A stretch of DNA of 64,000 nt from Notospermus geniculatus (lineage: Eukaryota; Nemertea; Pilidiophora; Heteronemertea; Lineidae). The DNA lies in contig NMRB01002415.1 in NCBI GenBank assembly GCA_002633025.1, positions 2,714 through 66,713 on the forward strand. Direction: 5' to 3'. The position numbers and the translations under genes are program-made. Shown piece by piece: positions 38,701 to 49,800 of this stretch (position 1 is the first letter of the stretch; each line of letters starts with the position of its first letter). Under the pieces are notes generated by a model. That model was not told the origin of the DNA. It ran no database searches and was given only the letters and a program-made list of their open reading frames with translations.

Positions 38701-41700
38701 TGGTGGTTGGAATTTTAGGCATCATTTTCCCGCCAAGTTTGACAATTTATTTCAGCATCACTGAAGCCGTCGTTGGAATTTTCTTCATGATTTCTGCTGT
38801 TTACATCTTTCGGAAGAACGACCAGGTTGTCGATCCTTCTCTCGCCGGTGCGATAACTGTCGCGAGAGTTGCAGGTTTTATTAGTATCCTCTTCATAATA
38901 AGTTGCACTGTCACGGTGATCATAGACACTCTTTTCTTAAAATCATGCCGGTCGTACCCGCACGAATACTACTGCCCAGATCCTTGGACTGGTCAACAGC
39001 CAATCAACTACGAGCACGCGACATTCCGTGTGACGTCACAGGGGATAGCCCTAGCGATGTCGGTATTCATGACTGTTACTTTTCACGCAGCGATGCATGT
39101 TCTTGACAAAAGGCGTACCCTGCATCGCGAGGTGGAAGCTTTTTAACCCTGATTAGGGCTCCAGAGACATCCTGTTGGGATTCGCCTACACTCAATAATT
39201 CAGTGGTATCGGCCTTCGCCCGAAGCTGTCACCCTCAACCACTGAAACACTTGGTACGAAAGTCGGTTTCTGAACACTAGATGTCACTACCAGTTGTTGA
39301 CGAACGCGCTCGATCAACCAACCAATGAGCGATCAGCCAATAAGAAAATGTTTCATGTTTTCCCCTAGTTGCGTGAAATACTGGTCGCTGATTGGTTGAT
39401 GACAGTTTGCGCCATCTAGCGTTCAGAAACATGATTAGGCCCGATCTGTGCCAGTGGTTGAGAGCGTATAACTAGTATTGAGCTCGAGGCCACTTGGGAC
39501 GAGTGTAGGATTCGCCAAAAATGCTCCTTAAAACTATGATTATATTATACAACTTTTTAAAGGTTTTAGTGCTTTCAAACGAATAGTAATGTCATGTTGA
39601 CGACTGTATGCATTCTTGGATGTTTCTGTAGTAGCTAAGTACATGTACGCCCTGGAAGGAGTGAATGCACATGAAATGACATTGGCGTGGGCAATTACAT
39701 TTTATGGACAATTTTCAACATTGATTCGCAAATTATTTAAAAAAATATGTTATCTAGTATTTGCGAAAACCCCCTATTTATACATGATGAGAATCCGTGA
39801 ACCGTGGCGAAAAGGCAAACGAATAGAATGACATGCACTGAAATGCATTTACATGTACAAAGAATGTACAGCAACATGGCTGAATAAATGTACATTGACA
39901 GGTTCGTGTTGACTTACCGTCTTTACACTTGCATTCGTACCCTGGTACTTTATCTGTGCACGTAGCTCCATTCTTGCACGGCTTATTGTCACACTCATTG
40001 ATTTGGATTTCGCATAAGGTTCCCTTGAAACCCTTAGGGCAGCAACAGGCTTTATTGAGACAGACTCCCTTGTTTTGGCAAGTCTTTCCCTCAGGGCAAT
40101 GCTTTTTTCTGACGGCGCTAAAATTTCAAAAATGAAACAAGATTTTAATAAAAAATGAAATGAACAGATGCATTGGGTAACGCAACATTTTTAGCCCGAC
40201 GGCCATCTTTGAAAATGGCTTTTGGCCCATATTTCATAAATTATTGCAACTAGGGTGTTTTGACCTTCAAATTGTATGTATTTACTAAAGGTACCCTCTA
40301 TACGTACGTACAACAAATTTTGACCCTTTTCGACCTCAAATATGGTGGCCAGTTGGCCATCTTGAAAATGGAACTTTAGCCCATATCTCATGAAGAACAG
40401 CGCCTAGAATGCTGTAACTTGGTACGAATATATGTACATGTATGTAGAAACCCTCAATATGATTGCCAAATTTTAGCTCTATTGCACTTCAAATATGGCC
40501 GCCAGTCGTCCATCTTGAAAAGTGTACTTTGGCTCATAACATGAACAATACCAGAAAGAAAGTTCTATGCTGAGCACATGGTCCATGGACCATATCATTT
40601 GAGAAATTGCGCCGTTACTTACTCGTCAAACGTTTTATGCTGGTCACATTTCGCCCCTATCCAACCAGAGTTACAGGTCTTCTCCCCCTTATCCGAGCAC
40701 TTGTAGTGACCCTCGCAGGAGTCCGTAGCTTTGCAGACGATCTCACATTCAGGCCCGTAGCGGTGGGTAGGGCATGGCGGATGCTTTTTGTCCGACTTGA
40801 TCTCGCAGTAGGTGCCTTCGTGCAAGTCGGTACATCGGCATTTGGAGCCGGTCTTGGTGAACCAGAAACAGGTTCCTCCGTTCTTACACGGGTTGGGGTC
40901 ACAGGGGATATCCTTTGGTGTCGTGGAGCAAGTCTTCCCATAAAATCTAATGCAGAATGAAAAGTTGTTATTTACATGTAGGCCTACACTGTAACGTCAA
41001 GTATTTCGAAATTTTAATACAGCAAAACCGGGGTTAGATATGCGCGTACAGTATGTTTTGTACACGGCATGCCGTGTACATTTTGAACCTCAATGTACAT
41101 GTCCGACAACGTGCATCTCTTATGTATACAGTGCCGATGCACGATTCTCGAACTCACTGAACTCACTGCGTCAAACGATAATAGTTTGGGGCAACTTGAT
41201 TCTCGTTTTGGCAAAGAAACAACGTACCCTTTCTTACACTCGCATTTGAAGTCGGAATGATCTTTGACATTGCTGCATTTGCCGTCATTCTTGCAGGGAT
41301 TCGGGGTGCAGTGATTTGGGGGTATGTCGCAACGGGATCCTTTGTATCCTGGAGAGGAGATGGAACCAAAATAAACGAAGAATACAACCGGTTGTGAGGA
41401 ACGATTTTTTTATGAATATATGTATTGTAGACCTATCTTACCTGGATTACAGCAGCAGGAGAATTTTTCGTAGCTTTCCCCGAACCGCCAACAGTCTTTG
41501 CCCCACTTACATTCTATCTTTCTCACTGAAAAAAAAACATATCAGATGCAGCAGACGTCGTTTCTCCTTTCCTTCCTTGGTTGGCTTCTCGTGATTTTCA
41601 TGGAGTTCTCATGATTACGTAATCAGTTTGACGGCATGAGTTTGATGAGGGGTGCATAAGGAGCCACGGTGGTGTAGTGGTTCGGGTATCCGACATGCGG

Positions 41701-43835
41701 TCAGCGGGTCCCGGGTTCGAATCCCACTCTGGCGTGAGACTTTGGGCAAGACTCTCTGCCTTAATGGCCTCTCTCCACCCAGGTGTATAGGCCTATATAA
41801 ATGAGTACCAGTCGGAAATACTTAGATTGTAGCGCTGAATGGGCAGCTCATCAGAGTTCTACTGAAAGGTTTCAGGATAGATTGGGAAAGTGTAAAGTCG
41901 GATGACACCTCTACTATACCGTTGTTGATATCAGACTATAAACCGAAAATTAACTTTTAACTTTAACATCCATCATGCTTAAAAAATACATGTATTGCTG
42001 TCTCCCTTCTGATTCCTCCCACTGTTGTTTGCATGTTTGAATTATGTGAGACCTCTTACCATTGGTCCGTTTGAGAGTGACCTGAACGGAACACGCAGTA
42101 GACACCGCTTCACCAGCCAATGAAGTGCCGTCTTCGGACAACTCTCCCTCGAACTGGAAACTTTTTATATTCGTCGGCTGCTTTGTCAACCATTCACCAT
42201 CCTTGATAGCAATAGCTTTGAAGTTGGTCTGTTCGCCAGTAACTTTGTATATCCCCGCGCTAGTGCCGATTTTTACTTCAGTTGTACCTGAGAATTTCGT
42301 GCTTTCTACAGAGGTCAACTTCAAGGTCATGGTATACGGACTTCCGGCGCAGGTGAAGGACGCTTCCCATGTACTCTCCGGCAAACCTGCAATTACCAGA
42401 TACATGCTGACCTCGGTCAAGCATAAGATAAGCCTATGATGTTAAAAATTTACAAAAAAAGGCAACCGCGACTGAAGAATGAACATTGCATTCTCCATTA
42501 AAGCAGCCCGGTATTGCCACTTTTTCTCGACAGCCGGCGCCACCATCGACGTGCGCGCCACTCTCCAACAACGGGGAGAAACTACGTTGTCGGCGAATAA
42601 ACCTGATGTACTCCGTACAATTTGCATTTTTTGTAGTTCGTATTGCTGCCGCTAGGTGGCTCCCTTTACGTCGGCAGTCAAAATACCGATGAGATCGCAT
42701 TTTGCGCTCCTTTAACTGTTCACACGACGCGTTCGTTTTCTGATTTCGATTTTGAATGGAGAATAAGGAGTGAAAAATGAAAAGTGAGTAGTTCATTTCT
42801 ATGAACAGCAGTATCCGAAGCACTTCACCTTTGTAAACGGAACATTTCGCCTTCTCCGGGTCACGGGTCTTGCAGTCGGTCCCTTTCCAACCCAGGTTAC
42901 AAATTTTCTTTCCCGTCGAATCGCACTTGTAGTGACCCTCGCTACAAGAGTCCGCGACAGCTCTGTCAACTGTTTCACAATAGTGACCTTTCCAACATGT
43001 CGGGCATCGGCATTTTGAACCGGCGGCGCCGTCAGTGTAACAGGTGCCATCATGCTGGCATGGATTTGGTGTGCACGGGATATCCTTGGGAGTCTTACTG
43101 CATGTTTTCTCGAAGAATCTTTAAAAAAACCAGTGTCATCAGAAATGAGCGATATGGGGCGTGTAACTCCGTCAAATGCATGGCGGAAGTGTGTGCATTT
43201 AGTGAAGTTACACGCGTCTAAGTCTTAAACACTCTTTTTTAATATGGCCCATAGTGCCTGAAGAATTCACTTCCGGGATCTCAACTAGAAAGTGCCTGAG
43301 GAAGACCCCGGTTGGGGTCGAAAATTTGCAAGATTTGGATACGACTTTATGTTTACTAATCTCAAGAATGAGCATTGCATTCTCCATGAACTGTTCACAT
43401 ACACGTAGGCGTTCATTTTCTGATGTTGATTTTGAATGGAAAATGAGGAGTAAAAAATGATTAATGACTAATGAGTACGTTATTTCTATGTAACAGCAGC
43501 CTTACAAACGGAGAGGTTCACTAATTGATTATCATTACGAGGCTACAATAGATTCCTTACCCTTCCGTACATTTGCATTTGAAATCAGAGTTATCTGGGA
43601 GATTACTGCATTTCCCGTTATTTTTACAGGGATTTGGGGTACAGCGATCTGGCGGTATTTCACATCGGCGTCCGCTATAACCTGAAAGAATATCAGGAAT
43701 TTACCGAACTGTTGTTTTTTGTTTCTTTGTTGTTGTTGTTTTTTGTTTCTTTGTTGTTGTTGTTGGTTGTTGTTGTTGGTTGTTGTTGTTGTTGGTGGTT
43801 GTNGTTTTTGTTTCTTTGTTGTTGTTTTTGTTTCT

Positions 43836-43871
<36 letters not shown>

Positions 43872-46800
43872 TTCTTTGTTGTTGTTGTTTTTTTTTCTTT
43901 TTGTTTTTTGTTTCTTTGTTGTTGTTGTTGTTGTTGTTTTTTTTTGTTTCTTTGTTGTTTTTGTTGTTTTTATTCAATGAAGACCGCTAGGATGAAGCTG
44001 AAATACACAGAAATCCGTGGGTTTCGTTTCTAAACTCATAAAATATAAGTCAGAGTCCCTCCCTATTTATTATCTCCAGCAGACGAAATATTGAAAAAAG
44101 ACAATTCAGTGCCGAAAGATGCAGGTTTGGATCAGCCTTCATGGCTTCCAATTTTCCCTGGCACCAAAATTTTTATCCACCACTCTGAGATCGCCTGCCC
44201 TGCCCCTTTTTGTTGCCTTCCCTCCTCCACACCTTCTTTGTAACTCATCATCGTATGAAAAACGGAATTGTGTAGATTTGCGACTTACCGGGCTTACAGC
44301 AGCAGGCAAACTGACCATAGTAGTCGCCGAATTTCCAGCATTCCGTGGCCCATTTGCACCCAGGGGGTGTTACTAAAGAACGAGAAAAAAATGCGATCGG
44401 TCAGTTGATACATGTCACAGGGACTTGAGGCATGCATTGCAGGGGTGGTGGGCGTGTTACAGAGGTCTAATAACAAACCCCCGAGTAATGCCCCGGTATA
44501 CTGACGTATACCTAGTAGAAAAATAACAAGGGATACAACTTCAAACAAGACCCCATTCGGACATTTTCACTTCAACGATCTGCCGAGAAGCCAAATCTCA
44601 ACCAAATTTCACAAACAAGGTACCGTTTTGAAGCTGAGAATGTATAGATTCAAAATAAACCGAAATCTATCTCAAATCTTGATGTTGTACATTGATTTGG
44701 GCACTCGAAAGTGCCAAAACCCCCCGATTTTTCCCACTGCGAATGATTTCGGCCCAGGAAATCAGGCCCCGACGATCCACAAAAGTGAAGAGATCTCCAC
44801 AACCACCCGGCCGATTGGGATGAAACGCATATCAATTTCAACAGAAGAAAGATTCAAAACTAACTTACCATCACTTGAGGGAATTTAATCCTAATCCAAC
44901 TGTGTTTTTGACAACTTTTCAACGAAGAGGTCGGCCAAAATGGTCAAGAAATCATTAACTGGCTGATCACGCCGGACTCAATACGATCTCGCTGCTGATT
45001 GGTCTAAAAGAATTTGAAAAATTATAATTATATTTTCGGGTATTTTTCGACCAATCAGCAGCGAGATTGCTTGCGAGTGCGCAGAGTCGTCCAGCTGATG
45101 ATGTTGACATGATCTTTTGGTCGACTTTTCGTTGAAAAGTTGTCAAAAACACAGTTGGATTAGGATTAAATTCCCTCAAGTGATGGTAAGTTAGTTTTGA
45201 ATCTTTCTTCTGTTGAAATTGATATGCGTTTCATCCCAATCGGCCGGGTGGTTGTGGAGATCTCTTCACTTTTGTGGATCGTCGGGGCCTGATTTCCTGG
45301 GCCGAAATCATTCGCAGTGGGAAAAATCGGGGGGTTTTAGCACTTTCGAGTGCCCAAATCAATGTACAACATCAAGATTTGAGATAGATTTCGGTTTATT
45401 TTGAATCTATACATTCTCAGCTTCAAAACGGTACCTTGTTTGTGAAATTTGGTTGAGATTTGGCTTCTCGGCAGATCGTTGAAGTGAAAATGTCCGAATG
45501 GGGTCTTGTTTGAAGTTGTATCCCTTGTTATTTTTCTACTGGGTATACGTTAGTATACCGGGGCATTATTCGGGGGTGTGTTATTGGACCTCTGTAACAC
45601 GCCCACCACCCCTGCAATGCATGCCTCAAGTCCCTGTGATACATGTAGGACATTAAGGCATTACGTACCGGTAACGTAGAACTTCAGCCTCTGTTACATT
45701 GAAATAAACTACTCACTCTTCATTTTTCACTCCTCATTTCCCATTCAAAATCAAAATCGAAAAGTGGATGCGATATCGATATGATGCAATATTTATTCTT
45801 CAGGTACGGATGATTCGTGCCAAATCACAATTGACGAGTGAGAAATGAGCACGTATGTAACAGTGGTCTAAATTGCAAATTAATTTATCCAACTAGGCAC
45901 GCGGAGATGACAGAGTATTCGTTTTGGTGGCAGCTCACCTGAGCCCAAACTTGACGCTAGGTGGCGATATGTGCAATGACGTCAATCATATCACCACTAG
46001 TAGCGGCGCTAGGTTTCCATCTTGGAAAGTAGTGCGAGCGCGGAGCGAACAGTAGAAATTCTACTGATTGTTAAGCGGTCACCCCATCACTCGTTTTCTA
46101 CGCTTACAATATAGATCGTTGAAGATGGGTGTATAAAGGTATAGAGTGATACAAACATCGGTGGAGTAGATATAAAGTAATAATAAAGTTATTCTGTTTC
46201 ATTTTCGACAAGATAAATACTGTTTTCTGCGAATAATACCATTTTGAAACAGAAGTTCGTGTCACGTGATAGACCAGCCCGCTGACGATGACGTCAAGGT
46301 TTTCAAGATGGCGATCTAGCGTCAATGGCAGTGTTAAAATTTTCATCCAAGTATCAAAAAATTTCAACGCTGCGTGGAGTATGACCTGAGCCTCCTGTAG
46401 GAAAAAAGACGACTCACCATTGGTCCGTTTTAGAGTGACGTCACTTGTGGTACACACGGTAGATGTAGCTTTACCCACCAATGACATGCCGTCATTCGAT
46501 AACGCTACCAGTAACTGGAAACTTTGGACATTCGCCGGCGGTTTTGTTACCCAGTCGCCATTTTTTATTATAGAAATTGCGTCGAGTTTTTTCTGATCGC
46601 CAGTAAATTTGTAAGTACCAGTGGCGCTACCAGTTTTTACATCAACCGTTCCGGAGAACTGGACATTCGGCGGAGAGGTCAACTTCAAGGTCAGGGTATA
46701 CGGATTTTCGGCGCATTTGAAGGCTGTTTCCCATACACTCTCTGGCAGACCTGGAACATGACAAAGGTTGAAAAATATCATCTGTCATTTGTGGTCTTCT

Positions 46801-49800
46801 CTGATCTGTTCGGTTTCCTTATCTACTTTATCATAAAGGAATCAAACATCCTGTGAACGATGAAGTAACTGAGGGATACATTTCATGTGTTGCCACCAGA
46901 TGTCTCTCACTGCATGAATTTTGGCTTTACGCAATAGGCAGGAGCTTCAACTTTTTTATGGTGGTGGGGTACATGAATCTGTCAACTCGCTGCCTTGAAT
47001 TCCATTTCGGAGGATAACAGAGCTATTTTCAACACCATGTGTTCCATGTGCAAATGTACATCAACCAATTCAAATGTACACAGATGACCCTGCCACCTCA
47101 CCGTTCGTGAGGTTCTCATCGCAGTCCTGTTGTATCATAAGATCAACTGGTCAAAATTCAACAAAATGTGCACTAAACATGCAGAAGGATCTTGCCTATC
47201 ATATGAAGGAGTTAGAATGAAAATCTGTTGAAGTTTAAAGGGAAACTGTCCCATTTATAAAATGCTGAATTTGTAAGTTGAACCTTTAAGTATGATTCCT
47301 TCATGACTCTAAACCTGTATGTTCCTCTTGTTATCTGTAATATTAATGTTGTATTTATCCAGGGCTAACTGCTCTGCTTCAGCCATGGGAATTTATCTAT
47401 TGTATTGATTTCTTATTTTTAATTTCCTGTCGTGTAATAAATCCAAACTATTAATTAATTACTCGTTGTGATTGTCTGAAAGCACACATGCAGTCGTTCG
47501 ATACGAACACAAGACGTTACTCTATCAATATCTCGGATCACAACTCTAGCGTCCAATGGAAATACCTAGTATGTCACATTTTGTTGTTTTCGAGAAAAAT
47601 GGGTTTATGTGGAATATACATATACATATACAATTTATTCATTCATAGGCTACTACTGAATATACAATCGGGAAGGGCCGACGCCGCGGCATTTATGGCC
47701 CTGTGCGGAATTGGATACAAGTAAACGATGGCGCTGTACATAGGGTGTGCATATACAAATACAAATACAAAACATGTGGAATGACAACTTGGAAGAGTTT
47801 TGTTGTGGAAAACACTCCTAATTAAAAATATGTCATACAACAGGATTAAATGCAATTTGTTATGTTTTACATGTACCTCTGATTTCATGCTGAATTTGCA
47901 AAGGTAAAAACGAGTAAGTCACAATTCTGATTACTTAGACGTAAAAACCGAGTAAGTGCACCACTGTCTTTCCGAGGCTTTGGCGAACATTTTGCAAACA
48001 AAAACTGTTCATTATGATGAAACAATACCTAGTAAGTACGAATTTGGCCTTAACTCATTTTTTCCAAAAATGTGACTTACTAGGTATTTCCATTGGACGC
48101 TAGAACTGCACAAACACAACTTGGTCCGTAAGGCTGTTCGAATGACCTGCGTTTTCGAATGATCTGTAAGTTATCAATTAGGCATGGAGACTGTTGCTAC
48201 ATTTGAAATAATGAGTAGATTAAGTATGGTACCCTACATGAGGTTAGTAATGGTATAACAGCGCGTCGAACTTCTCAAGTGATGAAAAGGATGGCGGCCA
48301 TTTTTTACTGAAGCAAATGTGCCGCTGAGATCATGTGATTCAATATGACCAATCAGGAGGCGTCCTCAAAAATAACCTCGAAAATTTCTCAAAAAAATCG
48401 TACAAAACCTCGAAGCCGGTGAAATAATTCAAGTTTGTTTATTCGGGACACGCTTTGACCACAAATAATTTGAATATGCATCAATAGTCAGTAGATTACG
48501 TGAGGGGAAAAGGGCGAAACCTTGCTGACAAAATTGAACAATGCAAAACGTGTGATTATTTTAGTGGTAAGAATGCCTGAAGGCCAGCTCACCAGTGATG
48601 TTCATTCTTCAGGTACCGTTTATGGACCTTTCGTGCAAAGTCACAAATGACCAGTGAAAAATGAGATACAGCGACCTTAAAGTACGTTTAAATCATCTGG
48701 ACCCCGATGGGAGGGCCCTTTGGTTGTCAGGCAGACCTTGGTATTGTTGGTGAAGTCTAGCTATTGAATTGCGTTTTATTGACAGGACACTTCCAGCCAA
48801 TCCCATGCACCACGCCTGTGTTCAATTTCGAATCAAGGCCTAGTTGCATGTTCTATTTCGAACCAAGGTTCTGCTGGTTAGAAAACAATGTGCGTGGACC
48901 GTTTAGAGTAGGCCTAAACCCTAAATTCATTTGTTGTCCGGTTACTAGGGGGTTTCACTGACATACGCCCATCGCGGTCCAGATGATTTAAACGTACTAA
49001 CTCAAGATAAAAGTACCTGTGTACGTAGAACACTCGGCTCCAGCAACTCGAGTCTTGCAGTCCGTCCCTGACCAGCCTTTGTTGCACACCTTCTGACCCC
49101 AGGCATTGCAGGTGTAGTGACCACTGGTACAGGAATCACTGGCGATGCATGTTCGGTCACAGTGTGAGCCGTACCAGTTTTGGTTGCAGTAAGCCCAAAC
49201 CTTTATTTTCAATCTGGAAAAAAACAGCAGTTGGACGCGACTTCAACGTTTTGGAAGACTGAAAAACTGTGTTTCGACAAAATGACGAACCACCAAAATG
49301 AGTACCGGTATCTACATGTAATTCGTCGAAATGACAAATCCACGGTTCGCCATTTTGACGAACCCTTGTTGTAGGCCTATCTCAAACAATCTCTAACAAG
49401 GTTCGTCCAAATGACGAACCGTGGATTGCCATTTCGACGAATTAGATACTCAGTTTGGTGATAAATGGAAAACGAACCTAAGTTCGTCATTTTGACGAAG
49501 CAGTGTTTTTCAGTGAATCTGATCAACGTATCCGAAAAAGGCACAAGTCTGTCTAGGTTGGCGGTAGATCATACGCACTGTACAGGGTCGGATCCAGCGG
49601 GCGTGGGGGGGGGGCGTACGCCCCCTATTTTTGGCACAGCAATGATTTTTTTAGCAAGAAAAAATTAACCACATAAAAATTTGAGTACGTGTACATGTAT
49701 TTTGTTCTCAGATGCCAGGAAAATACATCTGAAAGCACTTAAAATTGTCAAATTTTTCTGGGGAGGGCCCCGTTTGGGCTTCACGTCTTCGGTGTTCACC

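Noticed and set aside
41661-41740. A tRNA gene
   Set aside because: A- and B-box words are present, but no consistent acceptor stem or anticodon arm; the downstream body is a SINE.
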